From Alphaproteobacteria bacterium (GTDB taxonomy: Bacteria > Pseudomonadota > Alphaproteobacteria > Rhizobiales > Xanthobacteraceae), in assembly GCA_005884465.1 (NCBI GenBank), contig VAZH01000066.1:1-15116 (forward strand): a DNA stretch of 15,116 nucleotides, read 5' to 3'. The stretch's first letter is position 1; every line of letters starts with the position of its first letter. Below are positions 6,925 to 13,808 of this stretch, in pieces. Both the position numbers and the translations under genes were made by a program. Below the pieces are notes generated by a model. The model ran no database searches. It was given only the letters and a program-made list of their open reading frames with translations, and was not told where the DNA came from.

Positions 6925-8250
6925 TCACGCCCGTTTCTCCGTTCCCTGCCGGGCTTCCCGCGACCAGGCCTCGTCGCGTAGCGAAGGCCTGCGGCGCAGA
7001 CGGTCGGAGATCATCTTCGCCGCCTTGTCGCGGTGTCCGGCGCGCAGATATGCAACGATCAGGGTATCCTCCCACAGCTCACGCTGGGCATGGCTGCCGC
7101 CGATCCGCACGACCGCGGGCATCAACGGCTCGAGGATGCGGATCGCGTTTTCGTTGTCGCCCTCGGCGAACGCTCGAATGCCGCGACAAAGCTCGATGGC
7201 GGACGAACCTGGGGCGAGCTTGCCGTCGGCGTCACGAGCTTCCATTTGCGCCAGTCTGGTTGCCAGCACCCCGCTGCCCGTTGCCGCTGCGACCAGGGCG
7301 TAGTGGACATCGGCAAAGTGCGCGCCCGCCTGCGGGAAGAACCGGTCGCCATAAGCGGCGACTTCCTGCCAATAGGGCGCCAGACCTGTCTTGCCGAGCA
7401 GCGAAAGCCGCCACATTAGCGAGGCTGAGTCTGTAAAGACAATCATTGGCGGATACCGGGAATCAGGTGGCCTGATGTGTTGCTCATAGATTTTGAGCGC
7501 GCCGTCCAAATCACCGGCCTCGAGGGCTGTCAGGGCGATGTGCCAGGAAAGGTGTCCGTGCAAAAAGCTGGCGCGGTCATGCGCGGGCAGCCAATCGGAA
7601 AGAAATGTACGGCCTGTTGCCGCATCGCCTTGTTCAAACAGCGCGTGGGAGAGCGCATGTGCGGCATTTCCGTTTTCAGGCCGTAGCGCGATGGCCTGCT
7701 CGGTTAGCGTTCGGCCAACGCCGACATTTCCTGCCTCGGTATGTGACCAGCCCAGGTAGGTCAGGAACCACCAATCCTCGCCATATTGCTTCGCGTGACG
7801 CTCGCAGATCGCGACCCTTGCCGCGTCGTGGTCGGCACGGCCGGAGAAGGCATACAGACCGAAAGCACCGAGCAAAAGCGAAAGCACGAGTGCATCGCGA
7901 GGAAACTCGTCGAGATGCTGCTCGGCGCCGGCCAAAGCCACTCCTGGTTGCCCCTCGATGGCCGCGGCCGTGATCTCGACGTGCTGGCGTTCGCGCCGGG
8001 TTACTGTAGCAGCCAACTGACGCGCCTGCGCTGCCTTGGCACGTGCCTCGGTAAATTCCATGTTGAGCTGATGGACGCGAGCTCGCGCGATGTGAGCGAG
8101 TGCGAAGGCTGGATCTTCAATAATTGCGCTATCAAAAGCGTCGCCGGCTCCGTTCCAGGCCGAAAGAATACGGTCGGCACCGTCGCGATATAGCGCCGCT
8201 GCCCTGTCCGATACGGTGGTAAGCGGCAGATCGTACCTGTCCCGGTTCAT
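6925..8250 (-). CDS. TTC38-like tetratricopeptide repeat protein
   Basis: A 441-residue cytoplasmic, helical protein. Repeats are seen in AFALAHIARARVHQLNMEFTEA, WWFLTYLGWSHTEAGNVGVG, GNAAHALSHALFEQGDAATG, and SWHIALTALEAGDLDGALKIYE, each with the TPR spacing of Ala, Gly and aromatic residues. The overall pattern (DRYDLPLTTVSDRAA at the start, then RRERQHVE, and LHGHLSWHIALTALEAGD) is that of the tetratricopeptide-repeat-protein-38 family, whose biochemical role is unknown. The start at 8250 is chosen because GGGAGAGGA stands just before it and MNRDRYDLPL is the family N-terminus; the frame stays open to 8349 but that extension has no family likeness. It is convergent with the glpD-like gene (29-base gap) and divergent from potG. 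Confidence 0.8.
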   Translation of the reverse strand: MNRDRYDLPLTTVSDRAAALYRDGADRILSAWNGAGDAFDSAIIEDPAFALAHIARARVHQLNMEFTEARAKAAQARQLAATVTRRERQHVEITAAAIEGQPGVALAGAEQHLDEFPRDALVLSLLLGAFGLYAFSGRADHDAARVAICERHAKQYGEDWWFLTYLGWSHTEAGNVGVGRTLTEQAIALRPENGNAAHALSHALFEQGDAATGRTFLSDWLPAHDRASFLHGHLSWHIALTALEAGDLDGALKIYEQHIRPPDSRYPPMIVFTDSASLMWRLSLLGKTGLAPYWQEVAAYGDRFFPQAGAHFADVHYALVAAATGSGVLATRLAQMEARDADGKLAPGSSAIELCRGIRAFAEGDNENAIRILEPLMPAVVRIGGSHAQRELWEDTLIVAYLRAGHRDKAAKMISDRLRRRPSLRDEAWSREARQGTEKRA

Positions 8251-8291
8251 CTTCCTCTCCCGCCAAATGAGGGTGAACTCCATTGCACCAT

Positions 8292-8316
8292 GAAACCACC
8301 GGATTGTGGAGGTTTC
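8292..8316. promoter_or_regulatory. Dyad between the TPR gene and potG
   Basis: GAAACC (8292-8297) pairs with GGTTTC (8311-8316), and after one mismatch CC pairs with GG, giving an 8-pair dyad with a 7-base centre (GGATTGT region). It sits in the 157-base divergent gap, 42 bases above the TPR start and 92 bases above potG. It could be an operator for either gene, but nothing identifies the regulator. Confidence 0.25.
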
Positions 8317-8407
8317 TGGCGATAATATTGTGGCTGCGCCCGGTGTCACGGTTGAGCCGATGCCGATCCGCCGCTAGCGTGCAGCCGCGGATGGGCTGGC
8401 GAGGAAT

Positions 8408-9556
8408 ATGGCTGAGGAATTTTCGAAACCCGAAGCGGGCGCAGACGCGGCCGAGATTCCCCTTTTGCGCATCGATGCGGCGGTGAAAAAATTCGGCGGC
8501 TTCCGCGCTGTGGATCGGTTGTCGCTCGACATCAGGGCAGGGGAGTTTTTCGCCCTGCTCGGTCCCAGCGGCTGCGGCAAGACCACGCTATTGCGGATGC
8601 TCGCCGGTTTTGAGACGCCGGACGAAGGCCGGATCCTGCTTGATGGCAAGGACCTCGCGCAGGCTCTGCCGCACCAGCGTCCGATCAACATGATGTTCCA
8701 GAATTATGCGTTGTTCCCCCATCTCGCCGTGCGGGACAACATCGCTTTCGGTTTGAAGCGCGCCGGCATGGCGCGTTCGGAGATTAATACCCGCGTCGCC
8801 GAGATGGTCGCGCTGGTCAAGCTCGAAGGCCTCGAGCAACGCAAGCCCGATCAGCTCTCCGGCGGTCAAAAACAGCGCGTGGCACTGGCCCGCTCCTTGG
8901 CGCGGCGGCCGAAAGTGTTGCTGCTCGACGAACCGCTGGCCGCGCTCGACAAGAAGCTGCGCGAAAGCACCCAGCTCGAACTGATGGAGCTGCAGCGCCG
9001 GCTCGGTATGACCTTCGTCATCGTCACCCACGATCAGGAGGAGGCGATGATGGTAGCGAGCCGGATCGGCGTGATGGATGCCGGCCGTCTCGAACAGGTC
9101 GCAACCGCGCGCGACCTTTACGAGGCGCCCACTTCGCGCTGGATCGCCGAGTTCGTCGGCGACGTCAATCTGTTCGAGGGAGAGATCGCGTCGCGCGAGG
9201 CGGGTCGGCTGGCGGTTTCGACGCGGGTCGCCGGAACGATCATGGTCGCGGAGCCGCGCCAGCCGATCACGAAAACCATCGTCGCCGTCGCGATCCGGCC
9301 CGAAAAGGTCAAGCTGTCGCGCCGCGGCCCGGTGTCGGACGAGGGCAATGCGCATTCCATCAACCGGCTGGAAGGCATTGTGACCGATGTCGGTTATCTC
9401 GGCGGTATCACGACCTACAAGGTGAAGCTCGACAGCGGCGCGGTGGTGCGTTCGTCGATGGCCAATACGGCGCGGATCGATCTCGATGCCTACAACGCAA
9501 GCCAGCGCGTGGTGGCGTGGTTCACTCCCGACGACTGCGTGGTGCTGGAGCAATGA
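8408..9556 (+). CDS. potG: Polyamine-type ABC transporter ATP-binding protein (PotG/PotA-like)
   Basis: A 382-residue ATPase. The Walker A motif is GPSGCGKT (52-59), the Q-loop is Q98 in MMFQNYALFPH, the signature is LSGGQ (150-154), Walker B is LLLDEP (171-176), the D-loop is ALD (179-181), and the switch His is H208 in VTHDQEEAM. The C-terminal 120 residues form a TOBE-type domain (AIRPEKVKL, YLGGITTYKVKLDSG). Length and layout are those of the spermidine/putrescine transporter ATPases. It energises uptake through the two permeases encoded next to it, on the cytoplasmic side of the inner membrane. The ATG at 8408 follows GAGGA by a few bases. Its stop overlaps the potH start (ATGA). PotA, or an ATPase for another small cationic or osmolyte substrate, remains possible because the binding protein that fixes specificity is absent here. 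Confidence 0.88.
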   Translation: MAEEFSKPEAGADAAEIPLLRIDAAVKKFGGFRAVDRLSLDIRAGEFFALLGPSGCGKTTLLRMLAGFETPDEGRILLDGKDLAQALPHQRPINMMFQNYALFPHLAVRDNIAFGLKRAGMARSEINTRVAEMVALVKLEGLEQRKPDQLSGGQKQRVALARSLARRPKVLLLDEPLAALDKKLRESTQLELMELQRRLGMTFVIVTHDQEEAMMVASRIGVMDAGRLEQVATARDLYEAPTSRWIAEFVGDVNLFEGEIASREAGRLAVSTRVAGTIMVAEPRQPITKTIVAVAIRPEKVKLSRRGPVSDEGNAHSINRLEGIVTDVGYLGGITTYKVKLDSGAVVRSSMANTARIDLDAYNASQRVVAWFTPDDCVVLEQ

Positions 9557-10467
9557 GCGCCCGCCGCATCTTCACGCGCCCGGCGCGGCTCGCCGCGATC
9601 CTGCCCTATCTGTGGATGGTGCTGTTCTTCCTGGTGCCGTTCGGCTTCGTGCTCAAGATCAGCCTGTCGCAAACCGCGATCGCGCAGCCGCCCTATCTGC
9701 CGGTATTCGATCCGACCCAGGGTTTTGCGGCGATCAAGGCGGCGTTGGCGGAGCTGTCGCTGGATAATTTCCGCCTGCTGGTCTCCGACAATCTCTATGT
9801 GTTTTCCTATTCGAGGAGTCTCGTCGTCGCCGTGGTCTCTACCTCGATCCTGTTGGTCATCGGCTACCCCATCGCCTATGGCATGGCGCGGCTGCCCCGG
9901 CGCTGGCAGGGGATCGCGATGATGCTGGTGATCGTTCCGTTCTGGACCTCGTTTTTGATCCGCATCTATGCCTGGATCAACATCCTGCAGCATGATGGCC
10001 TGCTCAACAAAATCCTGCTCGCGCTGCATCTGGTCTCGACACCGGTGGTGTGGCTGTCCACCGACAGCGCGATGTATCTCGGCATCGTCTACTCCTATCT
10101 GCCGTTCATGATCCTGCCGCTCTATGCGACGCTCGCCAAGATGGACCCGGCGCTGCTGGAGGCAGCCGGCGATCTCGGCGCTTCGCCGCGGCAGGCGTTC
10201 TGGCTGGTGACGTTTCCGCTGTCGCTGCCGGGCGTCGCCGCAGGGGCGTTGCTGTGCTTCATTCCGATCATGGGGGAGTTCGTAATTCCCGACCTGCTGG
10301 CGGGTTCTAATTCGCTGATGATCGGCCAGACCCTGTGGCTGGAATTCTTCACCAACAAGGATTGGCCGGTGGCCTCCGCGGTTGCGGTGGTGTTGCTGGT
10401 GCTGCTGGTGGGACCGCTGGTGTTGTACGACCGGCTGCAGCGGCGGGAGCTGGAGGGCAGTGGCTGA
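9553..10467 (+). CDS. potH: Polyamine-type ABC transporter permease (PotH/PotB-like)
   Basis: A 304-residue inner-membrane permease of the binding-protein-dependent family. Hydrophobic segments lie at about 14-35, 88-110, 121-141, 172-192, 226-245 and 273-292, consistent with six spans. The cytoplasmic EAA loop reads LLEAAGDLGASPRQAFWLVT (201-220) with the conserved Gly, and is followed by FPLSLPG. FLIRIYAWINIL and IMGEFVIPDLLAG are typical of the PotB/PotH group. ATG at 9553 overlaps the potG stop by four bases and is preferred to upstream in-frame starts inside potG. With PotI it forms the transmembrane channel, docking on PotG. It is translationally coupled on both sides. Confidence 0.88.
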   Translation: MSARRIFTRPARLAAILPYLWMVLFFLVPFGFVLKISLSQTAIAQPPYLPVFDPTQGFAAIKAALAELSLDNFRLLVSDNLYVFSYSRSLVVAVVSTSILLVIGYPIAYGMARLPRRWQGIAMMLVIVPFWTSFLIRIYAWINILQHDGLLNKILLALHLVSTPVVWLSTDSAMYLGIVYSYLPFMILPLYATLAKMDPALLEAAGDLGASPRQAFWLVTFPLSLPGVAAGALLCFIPIMGEFVIPDLLAGSNSLMIGQTLWLEFFTNKDWPVASAVAVVLLVLLVGPLVLYDRLQRRELEGSG

Positions 10468-11282
10468 TGGCCCGCGCCCAGAACGGACTTTCTCCTTTCA
10501 ACATCACCGCGCTGGCGCTGGGCCTGGCGTTTCTGTACCTGCCGATCGTGATCCTCGTGGTCTATTCCTTCAACGCCTCGCGGCTGGTCACGGTGTGGGG
10601 CGGCTGGTCGTTGCGCTGGTACTCAGAATTCTTCAACGATCGCGCCATGCTGGAGGCGGCCTGGATGAGCCTTCGGGTCGCTATGGCCTCGGCCACCATC
10701 GCGACGCTGCTCGGCACGCTCGCTGCGGTGGCGCTGTCGCGCGGCGAGCGCTTCAGGGGCCGCACGCTGTTTTCCGGCATGCTCTATGCGCCGCTGGTGA
10801 TGCCCGAAGTCATCACCGGGCTGTCGCTGCTGCTGTTGTTCGTGGCGCTGAACGCCGAGCGCGGCTTCTGGACGGTGACAATCGCGCACACCACGCTGAC
10901 CATGTGCTTCGTTGCCGTGGTGGTGCAGTCGCGCCTTGGCTCACTCGATCGCAGCCTGGAGGAGGCGGCGATGGATCTCGGCTGCGATCCGGCGCGGGCG
11001 TTTGTCGCGGTGACGCTGCCGCTGATCGCACCTGCGATCGCAGCGGGCTGGATGCTGGCGTTCACGCTCTCGCTCGACGATGTCGTGATCGCAAGCTTCA
11101 CCACCGGCCCCGGCTCGGCGACGCTGCCGATCCGGATCTATTCGGAGGTGCGGCTCGGGGTGAAGCCCGAGATCAACGCCATCTGCACCCTGGTGATCGG
11201 ATTGATCGCCGTGGTCATTGTCGTTGCCTCGCTGGTGTCGAAGCTCACCAACGCCCGCGGCGAGACCGCCGCGCCGCTGTAA
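10467..11282 (+). CDS. potI: Polyamine-type ABC transporter permease (PotI/PotC-like)
   Basis: A 271-residue permease, the partner of PotH. Hydrophobic segments lie at about 13-34, 66-90, 102-128, 138-155, 188-210 and 237-257. The EAA loop reads LEEAAMDLGCDPARAFVAVT (164-183), then LPLIAP. PIVILVVYSFNAS near the N-terminus and LSLDDVVIASFTTGPGS (201-217) are strong PotC/PotI signatures. The ATG at 10467 shares one base with the potH TGA (TGATG), giving translational coupling; longer in-frame starts would lie inside potH and give an alanine/glycine-rich leader that is not family-like. A potF/potD binding-protein gene would be expected in the same operon but does not follow. Confidence 0.88.
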   Translation: MARAQNGLSPFNITALALGLAFLYLPIVILVVYSFNASRLVTVWGGWSLRWYSEFFNDRAMLEAAWMSLRVAMASATIATLLGTLAAVALSRGERFRGRTLFSGMLYAPLVMPEVITGLSLLLLFVALNAERGFWTVTIAHTTLTMCFVAVVVQSRLGSLDRSLEEAAMDLGCDPARAFVAVTLPLIAPAIAAGWMLAFTLSLDDVVIASFTTGPGSATLPIRIYSEVRLGVKPEINAICTLVIGLIAVVIVVASLVSKLTNARGETAAPL

Positions 11283-11309
11283 GTTTCGCAGCATTTCTTC
11301 ACGAGCCGG

Positions 11310-11332
11310 CCGGCCCGTGCGGGACCGGGCCG
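11310..11332 (+). terminator. Possible terminator after potI
   Basis: CGGCCCG (11311-11317) pairs with CGGGCCG (11326-11332) to form a strong 7-pair GC stem 28 bases after the potI stop. No T-run follows, so it would have to work with Rho or simply protect the 3' end. Confidence 0.35.
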
Positions 11333-11361
11333 ATAGGCTGTATCGCCATTCTACCTAAAGA

Positions 11362-11377
11362 TGTGAACTGCATCACA
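11362..11377. promoter_or_regulatory. Perfect CRP-type dyad TGTGA-N6-TCACA
   Basis: TGTGA (11362-11366), ACTGCA, TCACA (11373-11377) is an exact match to the palindromic core bound by E. coli CRP and by several CRP-like proteins in alphaproteobacteria. It lies 115 bases before the cysteine peptidase start and 80 bases after the potI stop, in a 210-base gap, so it most likely serves the peptidase-inhibitor pair. Whether it activates or represses cannot be told, since no clear -35/-10 pair is visible; the AT-rich dyad AAAATT/AATTTT at 11441-11460 marks the probable promoter region. Confidence 0.5.
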
Positions 11378-11492
11378 GCCTTTCGCGCCCGCCGAGGCGT
11401 AAACAGGCTTCGCGTCCGTCTGGAGCGCAAAGCGTATTGAAAAATTGCCGTTCGAATTTTCGTGATTCCCTCAGGTCAGCAAGGAGAATCCT

Positions 11493-12320
11493 ATGGCTAA
11501 GGCGAAAAAATCGAAGTCATCGTCTGCAAGGCCGGAATCAAATCGCATTTGCAATCTGGTGCCTTCGCGCGCTACCGAGAATGATTGGACCTTCGAGAAT
11601 GCCGTTGCGGCCGGCGCGTTGGCCGCAGCGCCCGCGGCGCCGCCGGCCAGCGTCGATCTTCGCGCCGCGTGGTGGGACATCGGCAATCAGGAATCGACCG
11701 GCTCGTGCGTGGGCTGGGGTTCCACCGACGGAGTCGCCCGCTACCATTTCGTCAAGGCCGGCAGGCTCGATCAGAGGGCGAAACTGTCGCCTCGCTTCAC
11801 CTGGATGGCTTCGAAGGAAACCGACCAGTTCGTCAGTGCGCCGGAAACGATGATCGAAGGCGCCGGCACCAGCCTCAAGGCCGCCGTCGACATCTTGCGG
11901 AAATACGGCGCCGTGCCCGAGACGCTGCTGCCCTTCCACATCACGACCAACATGTATCTGGGCAACGAGAACACGTTTTTCGCTACGGCGGCGACGCGCA
12001 AGATCGCGTCTTACGTCAACATGCAGCGGAATTTCGCAAGCTGGCGCGCGTGGCTGGCGAACAACGGACCCATACTGGTGGCCCTCAACGTCGACCACAC
12101 CTGGGATAACGCCACCGCGACCCAGGGCAAACTCGATACCTTCCAGCCTTCGACGGTCCGCGGAGGCCATTGCGTGGCGGCGGTGGGATATACCGCCGAC
12201 CGCCGTTTCATCATCCGCAATAGCTGGGGCACGGCGTGGGGCGACAAGGGCTTCGCCTATGCGAGCGAGGCCTATATCAACGCCGGCTTTTTTAATGAGA
12301 GCTACGGCGTGACGCTCTGA
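11493..12320 (+). CDS. Papain-like (C1 family) cysteine peptidase
   Basis: This 275-residue protein has a complete papain-type active site: Q66 and C72 in NQESTGSCVGWG, H226 in GGHCVAAVGY, and N243 in NSWGTAWGDKGFAY with the following W245. The Gln forms the oxyanion hole, and Cys/His/Asn the catalytic set. The first 50 residues are a lysine/serine-rich start, then a short conserved-looking leader (NLVPSRATENDWTFENAVAAG) and an Ala/Pro linker; there is no classical long inhibitory prodomain. No Sec or Tat signal is visible, so the enzyme is cytoplasmic or leaves by another route. The start is supported by AAGGAG (11480-11485). It is followed after 22 bases by a chagasin-type inhibitor gene, and a CRP-type dyad lies upstream. 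The natural substrate is unknown. Confidence 0.88.
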   Translation: MAKAKKSKSSSARPESNRICNLVPSRATENDWTFENAVAAGALAAAPAAPPASVDLRAAWWDIGNQESTGSCVGWGSTDGVARYHFVKAGRLDQRAKLSPRFTWMASKETDQFVSAPETMIEGAGTSLKAAVDILRKYGAVPETLLPFHITTNMYLGNENTFFATAATRKIASYVNMQRNFASWRAWLANNGPILVALNVDHTWDNATATQGKLDTFQPSTVRGGHCVAAVGYTADRRFIIRNSWGTAWGDKGFAYASEAYINAGFFNESYGVTL

Positions 12321-12342
12321 ATCGATACAGCCGGGCGAAGCC

Positions 12343-12771
12343 GTGGCCGGATGGAACATTCTTCTCCTCGCTCGCGTTGCCGCGCTGGTGGGCGCAAGCC
12401 TGTTGCACGTCACCAGCGCAGGCTCTGCCTGCGCGCAAAAGGCCGATCCCATGCCGTCGCTGACCGAAGCCGACAATGACCAAACGGTCGACCTTCGCGT
12501 CGGCGAAACGTTTCACGTCCGACTGCCGGAGAATGCGACCACGGGCTACCGCTGGACGATCGATCGCCTTGATGACGAAGTTGTCGAGGCGGTCGGATCG
12601 GAGCCGGATTATGCCGCTGGCTCGATCGGCTCCGGCGGCGCCGTAACGTTCACTTTCAGGGCAAAGAAGCCCGGCACGGGCGACATCGCGCTGAAGCACT
12701 GGCGCCACTTTGAAGGCGACGCGTCAGTCACCAACCGGTTTCGCCTTCGGCTGAACGCGCGACCCCGATGA
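12343..12771 (+). CDS. Chagasin-type (I42) cysteine peptidase inhibitor, secreted
   Basis: This 142-residue protein has a signal peptide: hydrophobic ILLLARVAALVGASLL (6-21) and an Ala-Cys-Ala cleavage site before Q32. The mature part is an Ig-like chagasin fold with the three peptidase-binding loops recognisable: NATTGYRW (64-71, family NPTTGYxW), GSGG (96-99), and the W120 loop (KHWRHF, family RPW). VTFTFRAKKPGTGDIAL is the usual strand between the last two. Chagasins block C1 peptidases by filling their active-site cleft. It starts with GTG at 12343, 22 bases after the stop of the C1 peptidase gene, and is presumably co-transcribed with it. The inhibitor should be periplasmic. The likely partner is the neighbouring enzyme, or foreign C1 peptidases. 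The GTG start has only a weak ribosome site (GGGCGAAG). Confidence 0.82.
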   Translation: MAGWNILLLARVAALVGASLLHVTSAGSACAQKADPMPSLTEADNDQTVDLRVGETFHVRLPENATTGYRWTIDRLDDEVVEAVGSEPDYAAGSIGSGGAVTFTFRAKKPGTGDIALKHWRHFEGDASVTNRFRLRLNARPR

Positions 12772-12784
12772 CGGGCTCCGCGAC

Positions 12785-12830
12785 ATCCGGGAACGAGCGT
12801 GTTATCGGCCCCGGATTTTGCTCATCCGGG
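12785..12830 (+). terminator. Competing hairpins after the inhibitor gene
   Basis: ATCCGGG occurs at 12785-12791 and again at 12824-12830, with its complement CCCGGAT between them at 12810-12816. The central arm can pair with either flank: loops of 18 or 7 bases. The second hairpin is the more compact and could terminate the peptidase-inhibitor transcript, though no T-run follows. The remaining gap up to 13019 shows nothing else that I can support apart from a GAAAGG ribosome site before 13020. Confidence 0.35.
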
Positions 12831-13019
12831 AGTCCCGATTCGAGTTTCAAACAGCCAAAACAGTCTCAGACCCGCGCCTCGGCCGGGGCAGGTTCGCCGC
12901 CACCAACTGCCTGAACGGGCGTTCATCAAAATTAAAGGCCCGGGGATCTGAATTATTCGGCAACCTTCAGATACCATTTCACGTTATTGCTCCGGGAAAA
13001 ACTCGGAAAGGTGCAAACC

Positions 13020-13418
13020 ATGAAAAAGACAGCACTCGTTTTGGCAACAGCGGCCACGATCGGCCTTAGTGCGGTGACGGCGCCGTCTCCAGCCGAAGCC
13101 AGGGGTGGCTGGGGTTGGGGTGGCGCCCTCGCGGGCGGCCTGATCGCCGGTGCGGTGATCGGCGGCCTGGCCTCCAGCGCCTATGGTTACGGTCCCGGCT
13201 ACGGTTACTACGGCGGCTATCCAGGGTATTACGGCGGCTATGGCTATCCGGCATATTACGGCGGTTACGCTCCCGCCTATTATGGAGGGTACACCACCGC
13301 TGCCTATGCACCGGTGTATTCCGGCTATCGATACCGTCGGGTGGTTCGCCCAGCGTTCGCCTACTATGCCGGCCCAAGGTATTACCGGCATCATAGGTGG
13401 CACCGTCGGCACTGGTGA
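13020..13418 (+). CDS. Secreted Gly/Tyr-rich protein with YYGGY repeats
   Basis: This 132-residue protein has a clear signal peptide (MKKTALVLATAATIGLSAV, cleavage after AEA at 25-27). Next is a glycine/alanine-rich hydrophobic stretch (WGWGGALAGGLIAGAVIGGL, 31-50) resembling a glycine-zipper membrane segment, and then a low-complexity Tyr/Gly/Pro region. YYGGY occurs four times, at 63-67, 70-74, 79-83 and 87-91. The C-terminus is basic and His-rich (YYRHHRWHRRHW). Such proteins are common in Bradyrhizobium and are annotated as hypothetical; location in the periplasm or outer membrane is inferred. The ATG at 13020 follows GAAAGG and begins the signal peptide exactly, so the upstream TTG in the same frame is not used. 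Function is unknown; a structural envelope role or metal binding by the His tail is possible. Confidence 0.85.
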   Translation: MKKTALVLATAATIGLSAVTAPSPAEARGGWGWGGALAGGLIAGAVIGGLASSAYGYGPGYGYYGGYPGYYGGYGYPAYYGGYAPAYYGGYTTAAYAPVYSGYRYRRVVRPAFAYYAGPRYYRHHRWHRRHW

Positions 13419-13460
13419 GCTTCGCGGCTCCGGTAGCAAAATCGTCCCTGGTTGCCAGCA

Positions 13461-13505
13461 GCGCGGAAACGCGCGGCTGAACTTTCGGCTGTAGCCGTTC
13501 TTTTT
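13461..13505 (+). terminator. Probable intrinsic terminator of the Gly/Tyr-rich gene
   Basis: A GCGCG-GAAA-CGCGC hairpin with a GNRA-type loop (13461-13474) is followed by CGGC-TGTA-GCCG (13486-13497, with an outer pair possible) and then TTCTTTTT (13498-13505). Hairpin plus T-run 43-87 bases after the stop fits an intrinsic terminator. Confidence 0.5.
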
Positions 13506-13553
13506 GAGTCAGAGCAGCCAAATATTGGGTTGAATCGGCGCGGATGTTTGACT

Positions 13554-13730
13554 CACCTCGCCCCTCCTTGCGGGAGAGGCAGAGGCCGCCCTTGGCCGTC
13601 CTAAAGCGAAGCTTCTGCCATGTTGCATAGCGCCGGGTGCGGGGGACCATCCGCGAGCGGAATCTGTGGAGAGCCCTCCAAGAGCGAGCTTCGCTCGTCT
13701 CGACCCGCAAGCGCGCCGAGGGAGAAGTGG
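13554..13730. repeat. Degenerate inverted-repeat element (CTTGCGGG/CCCGCAAG)
   Basis: CTTGCGGG (13567-13574) and CCCGCAAG (13704-13711) are perfect 8-base inverted arms inside longer, imperfectly matching ends (CACCTCGCCCC at the left; the complement of GAGGGAGAAGTG at the right). An internal hairpin CGAGC-TTC-GCTCG lies at 13685-13697. The pattern resembles another dispersed repeat of Bradyrhizobium intergenic DNA with ends of the CTTGCGGGGAGAGG type. The 390-base gap 13419-13808 contains no gene that I can support. Confidence 0.5.
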
Positions 13731-13777
13731 TCCGACGCTCCAACCTAAACTCATCACGCCATGGGGCGCGCCCTTGC

Positions 13778-13805
13778 CGGCGTCGACATCAATGCTTCGA
13801 CGCCG
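13778..13805 (-). terminator. Hairpin just after the IHF remnant stop
   Basis: CGGCGTCGA (13778-13786) and TCGACGCCG (13797-13805) form a perfect 9-pair stem with a 10-base loop, three bases beyond the minus-strand stop at 13809. Its position suggests the original terminator of the IHF-like gene, although a T-run is missing. Confidence 0.4.
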
Positions 13806-13808
13806 AAA

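Noticed and set aside
6901..6925. AGGCC/GGCCT dyad between glpD-like and TPR genes as a terminator
   Set aside because: Only five pairs with a 15-base loop and no T-run, too weak to call.
8588..9553. Minus-strand open frame of 321 codons
   Set aside because: Antisense to potG, with His/Arg/Asp-rich composition and no family likeness.
10382..11440. Plus-strand open frame of 352 codons overlapping potI
   Set aside because: Out of frame with potI, which has the permease signatures; the alternative product is Arg/Gly-rich with no membrane segments.
11538..12476. Minus-strand open frame of 312 codons
   Set aside because: Antisense to the peptidase and the start of the inhibitor gene, both of which have intact catalytic or binding motifs.
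13020..13418. CRISPR-like array suggested by the regular tact-acgg-cggc units
   Set aside because: The periodicity is coding: it spells YYGGY units in one frame behind a signal peptide, with no constant repeats and unique spacers.
13066..13743. Minus-strand open frame of 225 codons
   Set aside because: It runs through the Gly/Tyr-rich gene, its terminator and a repeat element; Arg/Ser-rich low complexity typical of a shadow frame.
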